Assembly: GCA_021819245.1 (NCBI GenBank)
Contig: JAKARI010000010.1
Location: forward strand, 1 to 64,000
DNA length: 64,000 bases
From: Pseudomonadota bacterium
GTDB lineage: Bacteria; Pseudomonadota; Gammaproteobacteria; Acidiferrobacterales; Acidiferrobacteraceae
Direction: 5' to 3'
How positions within the stretch are numbered: position 1 is the first letter of the stretch; each line of letters starts with the position of its first letter. The position numbers and the translations under genes were made by a program. The notes beneath the pieces were generated by a model. It had not been told where the DNA came from, made no database searches, and saw only the letters and a list, made by a program, of their open reading frames with translations. Of this stretch, positions 53,593 to 63,607 are shown piece after piece.

Positions 53593-54697
53593 TCGGGCCT
53601 ATGAGGGGCATATGCTTGCCGGGGTCGTGGCCGATGTCCGGGACCGATTGACCGGCCACGCCGGGCGCGCCAACGCGCGCCTGGGTTTTCTTAAGCCGCC
53701 GCCGGCGCGTGCGGGACTCGTGTGGATCAAGTCCGATGCGCGCGAGGTCAACGGGCGGCTTGCCGCCGAGATCGCGCGCGGGGTGCGCGCGCGATGCGCG
53801 GACACACCGCTTATCGTAACGTTCGAACAAGAGCACCCTGCGGTGCTTTCCCGACTTAAGACGATCGCAAACCTAGGCTACGCCTACGGGCCGGCGGATC
53901 GCAGCCGGGCCGCCCGGCGCATCCTCGAGCGGTTTAAGCCCGCGCATATCGTGGCGCTCGGCGAGGGCCTGCGGCCGCGTCTTGCGGCGTTGATGCGGGT
54001 AGCCGGGGTGGCATGTTGCATCGTTCATGGGTGGCCCGCGGCCGGGGCCGGCGGGTGCGTGGGTTTTGCGCATACCGCAAGCGAACGGCAGGCGTGGCAG
54101 GGGCATGTCCATTGGGATGCCCCGTTTTGCGCCCTGCTTGCCGCGGCCCAGGTGGAGCCGATCTTTCAGGGGATCGCCGGGGCCCATGCACGCGCCCTGT
54201 TTTGGGTGACCGATGCGCCGCCAGGAGTCAACACGCGCCTTGCGCAGGCATGGCGGGCGTCCGACCATGGCGCGCGCGACCTTTTGTTTCTCGCGACTTG
54301 GGTGCCGGGGGCGCAGCGGCTGAGCGCGTGGGATGGGGATCGCCGGGCGCTTGCGCCGGGCAGCGTGATATGGGTGGACGAGGAACGGTTTTGGCCGGCG
54401 CTTGCGGCCAGCTGTACCGCCATTCATCTCACCGCGCCCGCCGAGCCGCTGTTATGGGCGGCGCTCGCCGGAGGGCGGGCCACGAGCGCATCCGATGTCG
54501 CAGGGCTCGATCTTCCCGGGGCACCGCCGCTTGCGCGCATCGCGGCGGACGATCTCATGGCCTACTGGGCGGGGCTATTGGCCCACCCGGACAGGGCGCG
54601 TGCCGCCGCCGATGGCCTGCGGCGGTACTTCTGGCAGCAACGGCGATGCGCCGCCGATGCGGCGGAATCTCTGGTGGCGCGGCTATGCGGGCATTGA
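53585..54697 (+). CDS. KdtA-like (Kdo transferase-related) protein, divergent
   Basis: A 370-aa protein between msbA and lpxK. The N-terminal half resembles the KdtA fold: LVWIKSDAREVNGRLAAEIARG near 45, LIVTFEQEHPAVLSRLKTI near 80, LGYAYGPADRSRAARRILERFKPAHIVAL near 97, then a glycosyltransferase-B style C-terminal part. Classical Kdo-transferase motifs are weak, and it has no clear membrane anchor. It may be a specialised or decaying transferase acting on lipid A, or a paralogue with a new job. Confidence 0.55.
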   Translation: MGDRAYEGHMLAGVVADVRDRLTGHAGRANARLGFLKPPPARAGLVWIKSDAREVNGRLAAEIARGVRARCADTPLIVTFEQEHPAVLSRLKTIANLGYAYGPADRSRAARRILERFKPAHIVALGEGLRPRLAALMRVAGVACCIVHGWPAAGAGGCVGFAHTASERQAWQGHVHWDAPFCALLAAAQVEPIFQGIAGAHARALFWVTDAPPGVNTRLAQAWRASDHGARDLLFLATWVPGAQRLSAWDGDRRALAPGSVIWVDEERFWPALAASCTAIHLTAPAEPLLWAALAGGRATSASDVAGLDLPGAPPLARIAADDLMAYWAGLLAHPDRARAAADGLRRYFWQQRRCAADAAESLVARLCGH

Positions 54698-55650
54698 GCG
54701 ATCCCTGGCGGCACTGGGCGACAAGGGGCCTATGGAGCCGGCTTTTCCGGCCGGCCGGTGCCCTTTATTGCGCGGTTGCGGGGATGCGCCGGCGGCTCTA
54801 TCGGGCCGGGCTGCGGCCCGTGCGCGTGCTGCCGGTGCCGGTGATCGTCGTCGGTAATGTGACCGTCGGCGGCACCGGCAAGACGCCCTTTGTGCTGTGG
54901 TTGTGCGCGCGACTTGCGGGCGCAGGGCTGCGGCCGGGCATCGTCTTGCGGGGCTACGGCGGCGATAATCGCGGCGTGCTGCGCGTGGCCGCGGATAGCG
55001 ATCCGCGTCTTGCGGGCGACGAGGCGGTATTGCTTGCGCGTCATGCGCACGGCCCGGTGGTCGCCGCGCGCGATCGGGTGGCCGGGGCTCACGCCCTGGT
55101 CGATGCCGGATGTGGAATCGTGGTCGCCGATGACGGTCTGCAGCATCACCGCCTGGGGCGCAGTCTCGAGATCGGCCTGCTCGATGGCGCCCGGCGTTTT
55201 GGCAATGGACTGTGCCTACCGGCCGGCCCCTTGCGCGAGCCGCGTTCGCGCTGGGATGAACTCGATTTTCGCGTGACGCAGGGGGAGGCGGCGCGCGGCG
55301 AGTGGTCAATGCGCCTTGTCGGCGACCGGGCGCGGATGGTGGGCGGGGATGCGGAGATGCCGATTGCGGCGCTGCGCCGCGTGCACGCGGTGGCCGGCAT
55401 CGGTCACCCGCAGCGCTTTTTCCGTGCCCTGGCGGGGCAAGGACTCGAGGTCATCGCGCACCCGTTTCCCGATCATCACCGCTACCGGGCGAGAGACCTC
55501 GTGTTCGATACGGACGACCCAGTGATCATGACGGAAAAAGACGCCGTCAAATGCGAACGTCTGGCGCGCCCCGGGCTCTGGTATGTGCCGGTGCAGGCGG
55601 TGATCGATGAGGGGCTGTGGCGCGAGGTGCGGGCGCGGCTTGCGATCTGA
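54685..55650 (+). CDS. lpxK: Tetraacyldisaccharide 4'-kinase
   Basis: A 321-aa kinase that phosphorylates the lipid A disaccharide at the 4' position. It has an N-terminal membrane-associated segment, VPVIVVGNVTVGGTGKTPFV (Walker A) near 51-70, VLRGYGG near 92, GDEAVLLA near 112, VVADDGLQHH near 151 and a C-terminal TEKDAVKC near 288. The start ATG 54685 is within the previous gene, overlapping by 13 nt. Confidence 0.93.
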   Translation: MRALSDPWRHWATRGLWSRLFRPAGALYCAVAGMRRRLYRAGLRPVRVLPVPVIVVGNVTVGGTGKTPFVLWLCARLAGAGLRPGIVLRGYGGDNRGVLRVAADSDPRLAGDEAVLLARHAHGPVVAARDRVAGAHALVDAGCGIVVADDGLQHHRLGRSLEIGLLDGARRFGNGLCLPAGPLREPRSRWDELDFRVTQGEAARGEWSMRLVGDRARMVGGDAEMPIAALRRVHAVAGIGHPQRFFRALAGQGLEVIAHPFPDHHRYRARDLVFDTDDPVIMTEKDAVKCERLARPGLWYVPVQAVIDEGLWREVRARLAI

Positions 55651-55812
55651 TCACACGCCTTAGGGCTTGTGACGGCCGGTGTGGCCAAGGTCGTAGCCTA
55701 TGCACACGGCCTGCTCTACAATGGCCGGCATGGGGTGTCCCGGACGGATCGTGCCAACGCGCGGGGTCCCTCCCGGGCGTCCCCATCCCGGCACAGGATT
55801 TAAGGACAGGAT

Positions 55813-56001
55813 ATGGACAGGCGACTTTTGGAGATATTGGTATGCCCGGTCTGCAAGGGGCCGCTCTTGTATCGGCGCGAGGCCGGGGAACTGGCGTGCC
55901 GCGCGTGCCGCCTGGCCTACCCGATTCGAGATGACATCCCGGTCATGCTCGAGGAGGAGGGGCGCAGCCTAAGCGACGAGGATATAAAGGACCTGGGCTA
56001 G
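55813..56001 (+). CDS. Trm112-family small zinc protein (YcaR-like)
   Basis: A 62-aa protein with two CxxC pairs (CPVC, CRAC) and the family pattern [14 protein letters not shown], then [14 protein letters not shown]. YcaR-type proteins usually sit between lpxK and kdsB, as here. The kdsB GTG overlaps its stop codon by 1 nt. Confidence 0.9.
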   Translation: MDRRLLEILVCPVCKGPLLYRREAGELACRACRLAYPIRDDIPVMLEEEGRSLSDEDIKDLG

Positions 56002-56732
56002 TGCACGTCATCATTCCCGCGCGCTATGGCGCCACCCGCCTGCCGGGCAAGCCGCTACGCGAGGTGGCCGGGCGTCCGCTGATCCTGCGCGTGCATGAGC
56101 GGGCGGTGGCAAGCGGTGCCGCGCGCGTCACGGTGGCGACCGATGACGAACGCATCGCGCACGTCGTGGAGGCCGCAGGAGGCGAGGTGGTGATGACGGC
56201 ATCGCACCACGCCTCGGGGACGGACCGGATCGCTGAGGCCATTGCATGCTTGGGGCTCGCTGATGACACGGTCATCGTCAACCTTCAGGGTGATGAACCG
56301 CTCATGCCGCCTGCGCTCGTGGCCAGCGTGGCGCGCGCCTTGCGCGACCACCCCCCCTGGGCGATGGCGACGGCCGCGCGGCGCCTGCACGACCCGCAGG
56401 CCTTCGCCAATCCGCATCAGGTGAAGGTGGTGTGCGAGGCCTGTGGTCGCGCCTTGTATTTTTCGCGCGCACCCATCCCCTGGCCGCGCGATCCTGCGGC
56501 GCCGCCTTCCTTTCTCGGGCATATTGGGCTCTATGCCTATCGTGCGGGTTTCGTGCGCCTGTTCACCAGCTGGGGCCCAGGTAACCTGGAACAGCGTGAA
56601 GGCCTCGAGCAGCTGCGGGCCTTGGAGCGCGGTGCGGCCATCGGGGTGGTCGTGACCGATGCCGATCCGGGGCCCGGGGTCGATACCGAGGAAGACCTGG
56701 CGCGTGCCAACGCCCTGTGGAGGCCGCTGTGA
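56001..56732 (+). CDS. kdsB: CMP-Kdo synthetase
   Basis: A 243-aa nucleotidyltransferase that activates Kdo for lipopolysaccharide. It has IIPARYGATRLPGKPL near 4-19, VATDDERI near 46, VNLQGDEPLMPP near 93, YFSRAPIPWPRD near 152, and a C-terminal GIEPGPGVDTEEDL-like motif near 225. It starts with GTG directly after the Trm112 gene. Confidence 0.93.
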   Translation: MHVIIPARYGATRLPGKPLREVAGRPLILRVHERAVASGAARVTVATDDERIAHVVEAAGGEVVMTASHHASGTDRIAEAIACLGLADDTVIVNLQGDEPLMPPALVASVARALRDHPPWAMATAARRLHDPQAFANPHQVKVVCEACGRALYFSRAPIPWPRDPAAPPSFLGHIGLYAYRAGFVRLFTSWGPGNLEQREGLEQLRALERGAAIGVVVTDADPGPGVDTEEDLARANALWRPL

Positions 56733-56745
56733 TGGGACCGGTCTT

Positions 56746-57222
56746 ATGATCCGCGTCCTGTTCGTATGCCTGGGGAATATCTGCCGGTCGCCCATGGCCG
56801 AGGGGCTCTTTCGTGAACTCGTCATGCGCAGGGGCTGGGATGGGGTCATTCAGATCGACTCCGCCGGTACCCATGGCGCCCACATCGGCGAACCCCCGGA
56901 CGAGCGCGCGCGCCGGGTCATGGCAGGCCACGGTATCGACATAGGCGGACTTAAAGGTCGCCGGGTGTCGCGTGCCGATCTGCGCGATTTCGATTATGTG
57001 CTGGCCATGGACCGTGACAATCTGACGTATCTGGAAGGGCTCGGCGCGGGGCCGCGAACCGTCGTCGGGCTATTTCTGGACTTCGCTCGTGATGCCGCGA
57101 CGCGCGAGGTCCCGGACCCCTATTATGGCGGACCCGACGGTTTCGAGCGGGTCTATGCCCTTCTCGAGGACGCCGCGCAGGGTCTGCTCGCAGAGATCGA
57201 GGCGAGGCTCCCCCGCGCCTAA
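56746..57222 (+). CDS. Low-molecular-weight protein tyrosine phosphatase
   Basis: A 158-aa phosphatase with the P-loop CLGNICRS near 8-15 (CX5R) and the acid Asp in DPYYGG near 125. Such enzymes often regulate capsule or exopolysaccharide kinases. It follows kdsB by 13 bp and is probably cotranscribed. Confidence 0.9.
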   Translation: MIRVLFVCLGNICRSPMAEGLFRELVMRRGWDGVIQIDSAGTHGAHIGEPPDERARRVMAGHGIDIGGLKGRRVSRADLRDFDYVLAMDRDNLTYLEGLGAGPRTVVGLFLDFARDAATREVPDPYYGGPDGFERVYALLEDAAQGLLAEIEARLPRA

Positions 57223-57406
57223 AAGGTTTCACGCGCGCGAGGGGAAAAGGCCCCGTGCAGGGACCGCGCCCGTTTCAGGGGGGATATCATGAGGCCCGCC
57301 GGCGCGCATACCGCTCAGAGGGGATGCGCCGGCCCCAGGCATCCTGCACTCAGGGCCTGATCCGGGGCGCTATGCCGCCTCAAGCGCCCGGATCGACTCA
57401 GCGCCC
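57223..57406. other. Gap between the PTP gene and rne
   Basis: The two genes converge on this 184-bp gap. It has no open frame I would support and no strong terminator hairpin. Confidence 0.4.
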
Positions 57407-59626
57407 TCATTCATGGCCCGGTGTCTCTTGCCGGGGGGTTTCATGCGCCAATCGCGCATCGACGGCCTCAGGCTGTGGTGCCGGCTCGGGCCGCGCCGCG
57501 GGCGGATTGCCGCCGCGATCCATGATCGGGGCGGCGGTTGGCGCGGATTCACCCGCAAACGCCGGGGTGTCGGTCGGAGTCGGGGTGTTGCCGCCCACGG
57601 CCAGATCCGGATGAGCCGCCCCTTCCGCGCGTTCGTTGCCATGGCGTCCGCGCCCGCCGCGTCGTGTGCGGTGGTTGCGGGGGCGTGCCGGACGCTCGCC
57701 CTTGTCCGCGGCGCGCTCGCCTGCGCGTTCGGTGCGTTCACCCTTCTCGAGCGGCCGCTCGGCGGCCGTCTCGCGTGACCGCTCGCGCGATTCGGAGGGG
57801 GCCTTGGCGGGCGGCCGGTTGCGGCCCCCGCCGGCGCGCCGCGGTGGGCGCGGGGGGCGGGCCGCAGGCACGGATGTGGGCACGGATGCGGCGTCGGCGG
57901 CCTGCGGGGCAGAGGTCTGCGCCTTGTCCCCGCCGCCGAGAAGGCGATGCAGGAACGACCGGATCAGGCCGCTGCCGCCCGCAGGCGCAGCAGGCATCGG
58001 GGCCATGGGTTCGGGGCGGGGCGGGGCGATGGGCGCGAGCTGGCCCACGGCCGGCCGCTGCACGGTGACGGACGGCGGACGGGCGGGTTCCTCGGCCTCG
58101 ATCTCGAGCGGAATGAGATAGCTTGGCGCCACGCGTTCGGCCTCGACCTCGTCGGCCTTCAAGCGCTTTATGCGATAGTGCGGGGTCTCGAGATCGATGC
58201 TCGGAACGATCGTGATCGGCGTGCCAAGGCGCGATTCGATGCCGCTGATCTCGTGGCGTTTCTCGTTTAAGAGGTAGGTGGCGGTGGTAAGCGGCAGGTG
58301 CACATGCAGCGCCGCGGTATTCTCTTTCATCGCCTCTTCCTGAATGAAGCGCAGGATCTGCAGGGCCGATGACGGGACGCTGCGGATATGGCCGGTGCCC
58401 TCACAGCGCGGGCAGGTGAGGCTGCTCGATTCGCCGAGCGACGGCCGCAGCCGCTGGCGCGACATCTCGAGCAACCCAAAGCGGGAGATCCGCCCGACCT
58501 GCACACGTGCGCGGTCGGCCTTGAGCGCCTCGCTTAGCCTGGTCTCGACCGCGCGCTGATTGCGCGCCGGTGTCATATCGATGAAATCGATGACGATCAA
58601 CCCCCCGAGATCGCGGATACGCAATTGCCGGGCGATCTCTTCGGCGGCCTCGAGGTTGGTATTGAGGGCGGTCTCCTCGATGTCGCTGCCGCGTGTCGCG
58701 CGCGCCGAGTTGACATCGATGGTCACGAGCGCCTCGGTATGATCGAATACCACGGCCCCGCCGGACTCGAGGTGGACCTCGCGCGAGAAGGCCGACTCGA
58801 TCTGATGCTCGATCTGGTAGCGCGAAAAAAGCGGGGTCTCGTCTTCGTAGAGCTTGAGTTTGCCGACATTCTGCGGCATGACCTGCTGCATGAATTTCAG
58901 GGCGCGGTCATAGATATCCTGATTGTCGATCAGGATTTCGCCGATATCGCTGCGCAGGTAGTCGCGGATCGCGCGGATGACGAGGCTGCTCTCCTGATAG
59001 ATCAGGAAGGGCGCCGGCTGGTCCTCGCTCGCGCGCGTAATGGCATCCCAGAGCTGGACCAGATAGTCGAGATCCCACTGGAGCTCCTCGACGCTCTTGC
59101 CGATGCCCGCGGTGCGAATGATGACGGAGTATTCATCCGGGAGCTTAAGTTGCGCCATGGTATCGCGCAGCTCCGCCCGGTCCTCGCCCTCGATACGGCG
59201 GGAGATGCCGCCGCCCTTGGGGTTGTTTGGCATCAGGACCAGGTAGCGGCCGGCGAGGCTCACAAACGAGGTGAGCGCCGCACCCTTGTTCCCGCGCTCC
59301 TCCTTCTCGATCTGGACCACGATCTCCTGGCCTTCACGAATCACGTCCTTGATCCGCACCGGACCCTGCGCGCCCTTGGTGTCGCCCCCCGTGAAGTAGC
59401 TTCGCGAGATCTCCTTTAAGGGGAGGAAGCCCTGCCGTTCGGCGCCGTAATCGACGAACGCCGCCTCCAGGCTCGGTTCCACGCGGGTCACCCGCGCCTT
59501 GTAGATATTGCCCTTCTTTTGCTGGTAATTGGCTGACTCGATGTCCAGGTCGATCAATTTCTGGCCATCGACGATCGCCACCCGCAATTCCTCCGCGTGA
59601 GTGGCATTAAAAAGCATTCTTTTCAT
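57407..59626 (-). CDS. rne: Ribonuclease E
   Basis: A 739-aa endoribonuclease that starts processing and decay of most mRNAs. The N-terminal catalytic part matches E. coli RNase E from [17 protein letters not shown] on. It has the S1 domain (35-125), the DNase-like catalytic region with [16 protein letters not shown] near 344, and the zinc link CPRC near 410. The C-terminal third (about 520-739) is low complexity, rich in Arg/Pro/Glu/Gly, and should organise the degradosome. The start ATG is fixed by homology. It is shorter than E. coli's 1061 aa, mainly in the scaffold. Confidence 0.93.
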   Translation of the reverse strand: MKRMLFNATHAEELRVAIVDGQKLIDLDIESANYQQKKGNIYKARVTRVEPSLEAAFVDYGAERQGFLPLKEISRSYFTGGDTKGAQGPVRIKDVIREGQEIVVQIEKEERGNKGAALTSFVSLAGRYLVLMPNNPKGGGISRRIEGEDRAELRDTMAQLKLPDEYSVIIRTAGIGKSVEELQWDLDYLVQLWDAITRASEDQPAPFLIYQESSLVIRAIRDYLRSDIGEILIDNQDIYDRALKFMQQVMPQNVGKLKLYEDETPLFSRYQIEHQIESAFSREVHLESGGAVVFDHTEALVTIDVNSARATRGSDIEETALNTNLEAAEEIARQLRIRDLGGLIVIDFIDMTPARNQRAVETRLSEALKADRARVQVGRISRFGLLEMSRQRLRPSLGESSSLTCPRCEGTGHIRSVPSSALQILRFIQEEAMKENTAALHVHLPLTTATYLLNEKRHEISGIESRLGTPITIVPSIDLETPHYRIKRLKADEVEAERVAPSYLIPLEIEAEEPARPPSVTVQRPAVGQLAPIAPPRPEPMAPMPAAPAGGSGLIRSFLHRLLGGGDKAQTSAPQAADAASVPTSVPAARPPRPPRRAGGGRNRPPAKAPSESRERSRETAAERPLEKGERTERAGERAADKGERPARPRNHRTRRGGRGRHGNERAEGAAHPDLAVGGNTPTPTDTPAFAGESAPTAAPIMDRGGNPPAARPEPAPQPEAVDARLAHETPRQETPGHE

Positions 59627-59635
59627 GGATCCTGA

Positions 59636-59653
59636 CTCCGCCTTGTTGCGGAG
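59636..59653. promoter_or_regulatory. Hairpin in the rne 5' leader
   Basis: CTCCGC (59636-59641) pairs with GCGGAG (59648-59653), with a 6-nt loop, 10 bp upstream of the rne ATG. The rne leader of E. coli folds into hairpins bound by RNase E for autoregulation; a similar role is likely here but inferred. Confidence 0.5.
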
Positions 59654-59870
59654 CACGACCGCCGGCCTTAAGCGAGGTCAGCAGTCCACGCGAGTGTGGG
59701 CGGCGAAGAAGGGGCCCGGATTAAGGGCATGAATCCGCTTTGAAACCCGTCGCTGTGGACTTTCCGCCTCCCGGGCCGGGGGCGTACATCCGAGCACCCC
59801 TCCGGTTGGGCGAGGGGTACGAAACCCTTAAGTGTCAAGGCGACCCCATGGTCGGCCTTCGAAAATCGTT

Positions 59871-59899
59871 TTGTATGCCGCCCGAAAGCTTGCTACTAT
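59871..59899 (+). promoter_or_regulatory. Promoter of rluC
   Basis: TTGTAT (59871-59876) and TACTAT (59894-59899) are 17 bp apart, 65 bp before the rluC ATG. Confidence 0.6.
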
Positions 59900-59918
59900 C
59901 GTGCCCATACAGAGGCGC

Positions 59919-59947
59919 ACTATAGCAGCCGGGTTGCGCCCCGGCAA
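59919..59947 (-). promoter_or_regulatory. Promoter for rne on the minus strand
   Basis: TTGCCG (59942-59947, read on the minus strand) and TATAGT (59919-59924) are 17 bp apart. Transcription would start near 59,912, giving rne a 5' leader of about 285 nt, like the long leader of E. coli rne. It overlaps the rluC start region, so the two promoters are face to face. Confidence 0.55.
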
Positions 59948-59963
59948 TCTTTTGGCTTCCCGG

Positions 59964-60899
59964 ATGTCTTCGCACGACAAGGCGGCGTCAGCGGTTCGTT
60001 TGGTGACAATAGATACCGAGCGATCCGGGCAGCGCCTCGACAATTTTCTTCTGGCGACCCTCAAGGGCGTCCCCCGAACGCATATCTATAGGATCGTCCG
60101 CACGGGCCAGATCCGCATCAACAAGGGGCGCCGCAAGGCCGATTATCGCCTGCAGGCGGGCGATGTCGTGCGCATCCCCCCCATAGACGTCAAGGCGCCG
60201 TCCCCGCCGGCCCCGGACCTGGCCTGGCTTTCCAGCCGGATCCTCCTCGAGGATGACGGGTTTTTGGTGCTGGATAAGCCCGCCGGGATGGCGGTCCACG
60301 GCGGGTCGGGGCTGTCCTTTGGCGTGATCGAGGCCCTGCGCGTCCTGCGTCCGGCGGCGCGTGGCCTGGAGCTCGTGCACCGGCTCGATCGCGCGACCTC
60401 CGGTTGTCTGCTCATCGCCACGCGGCGGTCGGCGTTGCGCGCCTTGCAGGAATCCCTGCGCGCCGGGGCGTTCGGCAAGCATTATGTGGCGCTTTTGCAG
60501 GGTGTACTCTCGGGGGGCACGCGCCGCGTGAATGCCCCGCTCCTGCGCCACGAGACAGGCGATCGCCGGGTGGTCGTGCATCCCACCGGCAAGCCCGCGC
60601 TGACGGATTTTACACCGCGCTGCCGCTATCGCGACGCCACTTTGGTCGATGTCCGCCTGGGAACGGGGCGTACCCACCAGGTGCGCGTGCATGCCGCCCA
60701 TCTGGGCTGTCCGGTGGCCGGCGATGAGCGCTATGGCGATCCCAAGACCCTGGACATGTGGAGGCAGCGGGGCCTTGCGCGGCTCTTTTTGCATGCCGCG
60801 CGCCTGTCGTTTCCGCATCCGGCGACCGGCCAGAGGGTGGATGTCGAATCCCCGCTGCCCAATGATCTTGCGCAGGTATTGGAGTCGCTCGATGTCTAA
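59964..60899 (+). CDS. rluC: 23S rRNA pseudouridine synthase RluC
   Basis: A 311-aa enzyme. An N-terminal S4 domain (15-75, RLDNFLLATLKGVPRTHIYRIVRTGQIRINK) binds rRNA. The catalytic domain has the Asp motif HRLDRATSGCLL near 136 and GRTHQVRVHAAHLG near 235. Divergence from rne is the classical arrangement for RluC. ATG 59964 is chosen; the open frame upstream crosses the promoter. Confidence 0.93.
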   Translation: MSSHDKAASAVRLVTIDTERSGQRLDNFLLATLKGVPRTHIYRIVRTGQIRINKGRRKADYRLQAGDVVRIPPIDVKAPSPPAPDLAWLSSRILLEDDGFLVLDKPAGMAVHGGSGLSFGVIEALRVLRPAARGLELVHRLDRATSGCLLIATRRSALRALQESLRAGAFGKHYVALLQGVLSGGTRRVNAPLLRHETGDRRVVVHPTGKPALTDFTPRCRYRDATLVDVRLGTGRTHQVRVHAAHLGCPVAGDERYGDPKTLDMWRQRGLARLFLHAARLSFPHPATGQRVDVESPLPNDLAQVLESLDV

Positions 60900-61542
60900 G
60901 GCGTATGGGCTTCTGATCTTTGACTGGGACGGGACGCTCATGGATTCCGCGGAGCGCATCGTCCGCTGCTTTCAGGCGGCGGCCCGCGATTGCGGATGGC
61001 CGGTCCTCACCGACGACGCGATCCGCCGGACCATAGGTCTGGGTGTGGCCGAGGCCCTGGCGCGGCTCTTGCCTGGGGAGGCCCCGGCCCGCCATCAGGC
61101 GCTCGCGAGTCGCTACCGCGAGCATTTCCTGCGCCTGAACGATACCCCCACGCCGCTCTTTCCGGGGGTCGCGGAGGGGCTTTCGGATCTGCGTGCGCGG
61201 GGTTACCGGATCGCGGTGGCGACCGGCAAGTCGCGCGTGGGTCTTGAGGCCGCGCTCGACGCCAGCGGTACGCGCGCTGTGTTTTGCGCGACGCGGTGTG
61301 CCGACGAGACGCGCTCCAAACCCGATCCGCTCATGCTCCATGAGATCCTGGCACAGACAGGGGTCGGGGCCTCCGACGCGCTTATGGTCGGGGATACAAG
61401 CTACGATATCGAGATGGCCACGCGCGCCGGCATGGACAGCGTGGGGGTCGGCTATGGCGTCCACGATCTTGCCGAACTGCGCCTCCATGGGGCGCGCCTG
61501 TGTGTCGGGAACTTTCCAGAATTATGTGCATGGCTGCCGTAA
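60892..61542 (+). CDS. HAD-superfamily phosphatase (Gph-like)
   Basis: A 216-aa phosphatase. HAD motif I is DWDGTLMDS near 10, motif II ATGKSRVG near 105, and motifs III/IV KPDPLMLHEIL and MVGDTSYDIEMA near 142-168. Such enzymes next to rluC often act as phosphoglycolate phosphatase-like proteins; the substrate is not certain. It overlaps rluC by 8 nt. Confidence 0.88.
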   Translation: MSKAYGLLIFDWDGTLMDSAERIVRCFQAAARDCGWPVLTDDAIRRTIGLGVAEALARLLPGEAPARHQALASRYREHFLRLNDTPTPLFPGVAEGLSDLRARGYRIAVATGKSRVGLEAALDASGTRAVFCATRCADETRSKPDPLMLHEILAQTGVGASDALMVGDTSYDIEMATRAGMDSVGVGYGVHDLAELRLHGARLCVGNFPELCAWLP

Positions 61543-61874
61543 CTGTCTGTGCGGGGGCGCTTTTGGCCGACGGCGGGCCCGGACGGCGGTTTGTGCTGAA
61601 GGCCGGCGATGAGGCCTTCGTCATCCGCCATGGTGGGGTGGTGCGCGCCTATCGGAACCGCTGCCCGCATCGCGGTCTGGAACTGGATTGGCAGGAGGGG
61701 CAGTTTTTTGATGCAAAAGGCGAGGTCCTGCTGTGTTCCGCGCATGGGGCGCGCTATGATCCGGCCGACGGGGGCTGTCTTGGCGGGCCGTGCCGGGATC
61801 AGGGGTTAGCGGCCCTGATCTGCCGGGAGCGAGATGGGTGGATCGTTGTGGAGGAACCGCACTATGAGCGATGA
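61530..61874 (+). CDS. Rieske-type [2Fe-2S] protein
   Basis: A 114-aa single-domain Rieske protein with the cluster motifs CPHRGLELD near 45 and CSAHGARYDP near 73. It may carry electrons in a small redox system; the partner is unknown. The start is either ATG 61530 or 61524 and overlaps the HAD gene. It overlaps the next gene by 11 nt. Confidence 0.85.
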   Translation: MAAVTVCAGALLADGGPGRRFVLKAGDEAFVIRHGGVVRAYRNRCPHRGLELDWQEGQFFDAKGEVLLCSAHGARYDPADGGCLGGPCRDQGLAALICRERDGWIVVEEPHYER

Positions 61875-62850
61875 CAATAATAAGAAACCTGATGAAGGGC
61901 GCGACGGACGCCCGGGTCTCGGCGAGGATTGGGCGCGTACGACCCTGGAGAGGCTGGCGTTCGCGGCGTTGGAGGAACAGCGGCGCAGCCGGCGCTGGAC
62001 GCTCGCCTTCCGCGCCCTTGTCATAATCCTTATCGTGGCACTCGTTGTGAGCTATCAGGCGGCCCATATGCGCGCTGTCAGCCCGGGCGGGCGTTTTACG
62101 GCGCTGGTGCGCATGGATGGCACGATCGAAGAGGGTGGGGCGGCGAGCGCCCATCCGATCGATGCGGCGCTGCGGCGCGCGTTCGCGGCCCATCCGGCAG
62201 GCGTGATTCTCGATCTCGACAGCCCGGGCGGCAGCCCGGTGCAGGCAAGCGACATCAATGCCGAGATCTGGCGGTTGCGGGAGCGCTATCCGCATATCCC
62301 GGTGTATGGCGTAGTCCAGGACCTGTGTGCCTCGGGGTGTTATTACGTCGCGGTCGCTACCGACCGGATCTATGCCAATCCGGCGAGCCTGGTGGGATCG
62401 ATCGGGGTCCTCATGGATGGGTTCGGCTACACCGGGCTTATGCATAAGCTCGGGGTCACGCGGCGCTTGCTTGTGGCTGGCGCCAACAAGGACTTTTTGG
62501 ATCCGTTCTCGCCTTTGACCAAGGCCCACAAGGCCTTTGCCGAGAAAATGCTCGCGCAGATCCATGCGCAATTCATTGCCGCCGTGGAACGGGGTCGCGG
62601 GCCACGCCTGGAGCCGCATCCCGGGCTTTTCAGCGGCCTGATATGGACCGGCTATCGCGCCCGTCAGCTGGGCCTGATCGACGGGTTCGGGACCGTGGGA
62701 CAGGTGGCAAGGCACCTTTTCAATGCCCCTCATATTGTCGATTTTTCGCCGCGGGAGGGGTTTGTGACGCGCTTTGCGCAGCACCTGGGTGCAAGCATGA
62801 GCCAGGCCTTCGTAGCCGAATGGCTCTCCCCCATGCCGCGCATGCAGTGA
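61864..62850 (+). CDS. sppA: S49-family signal-peptide peptidase (SppA-like)
   Basis: A 328-aa membrane-bound serine protease. Its cytoplasmic N-terminus is followed by one helix near 46-63 ([21 protein letters not shown]). The protease domain has [14 protein letters not shown] near 118, the nucleophile region [21 protein letters not shown] near 155, and GSIGVLMD near 180 with the lysine in the following loop. It removes cleaved signal peptides. The ATG is set by the family start. Confidence 0.87.
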   Translation: MSDDNNKKPDEGRDGRPGLGEDWARTTLERLAFAALEEQRRSRRWTLAFRALVIILIVALVVSYQAAHMRAVSPGGRFTALVRMDGTIEEGGAASAHPIDAALRRAFAAHPAGVILDLDSPGGSPVQASDINAEIWRLRERYPHIPVYGVVQDLCASGCYYVAVATDRIYANPASLVGSIGVLMDGFGYTGLMHKLGVTRRLLVAGANKDFLDPFSPLTKAHKAFAEKMLAQIHAQFIAAVERGRGPRLEPHPGLFSGLIWTGYRARQLGLIDGFGTVGQVARHLFNAPHIVDFSPREGFVTRFAQHLGASMSQAFVAEWLSPMPRMQ

Positions 62851-62854
62851 GCCC

Positions 62855-63607
62855 GTGAAGCGGATACTGATCAGCAACGATGACGGCTATATGGCCGCTG
62901 GACTCGAGTGCCTTGCGGCGCACCTTGCGCGTACGGCCGAGGTCACGGTGGTGGCGCCGGATCGTGACCGCAGCGGGGCCAGCAATTCGCTCACCCTGCT
63001 GCGGCCGCTGCGCGTGACGCGCGCGGCCAACGGTTTCTTCTTCGTCGACGGCACACCGACCGATTGTGTCCATATCGCGATTACGGGTCTGCTCGAGCGC
63101 GAGCCCGATATCGTCATCGCCGGCATCAATCACGGCGGCAACCTCGGTGACGATGTGCTGTATTCCGGGACCGTGGCGGCGGCCATGGAGGGGCGGTTTC
63201 TTGGGCTCCCGGCCATTGCCGTGTCGCTTGCGTCCCCCAATCCGGTTCATTTTACAACGGCGGCAATGGTTGTCGAGCGCCTGCTCGCCGCGCTCTCTCC
63301 CGAGAGCGTGCCGGCGGATACGGTGCTGAACGTCAATGTCCCGGATGTGGCGTTTGCCGGCCTGCGCGGTTTCGAGGCCACGCGTCTTGGGCATCGTCAC
63401 AAGGCCGAGCCGGTCATGCCGGGGCGCGACCCGCGCGGGCGCCCGATCTATTGGGTGGGGCCGCCCGGTGACGCCGACGACGCCGGCGAGGGTACCGATT
63501 TCCATGCGCTCGCCGCAGGCTATGTCTCGGTGACCCCGATCCATGCCGACCTGACCCGCCACAGTGTCCTTGCCTCCCTGCAGGCCTGGTGCCGGGAGCG
63601 GTTGTGA
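62855..63607 (+). CDS. surE: 5'-nucleotidase SurE
   Basis: A 250-aa phosphatase with [12 protein letters not shown] at the N-terminus (metal-binding DD), [18 protein letters not shown] near 34, [11 protein letters not shown] near 65 and [23 protein letters not shown] near 90. The start is GTG. It is followed by pcm, the classical surE-pcm pair for stationary-phase survival, overlapping by 4 nt. Confidence 0.93.
   Translation: MKRILISNDDGYMAAGLECLAAHLARTAEVTVVAPDRDRSGASNSLTLLRPLRVTRAANGFFFVDGTPTDCVHIAITGLLEREPDIVIAGINHGGNLGDDVLYSGTVAAAMEGRFLGLPAIAVSLASPNPVHFTTAAMVVERLLAALSPESVPADTVLNVNVPDVAFAGLRGFEATRLGHRHKAEPVMPGRDPRGRPIYWVGPPGDADDAGEGTDFHALAAGYVSVTPIHADLTRHSVLASLQAWCRERL

Noticed and set aside
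61621-62877. 418-codon minus-strand open frame opposite the S49 peptidase
   Set aside because: Antisense shadow of genuine plus-strand genes with no family features.
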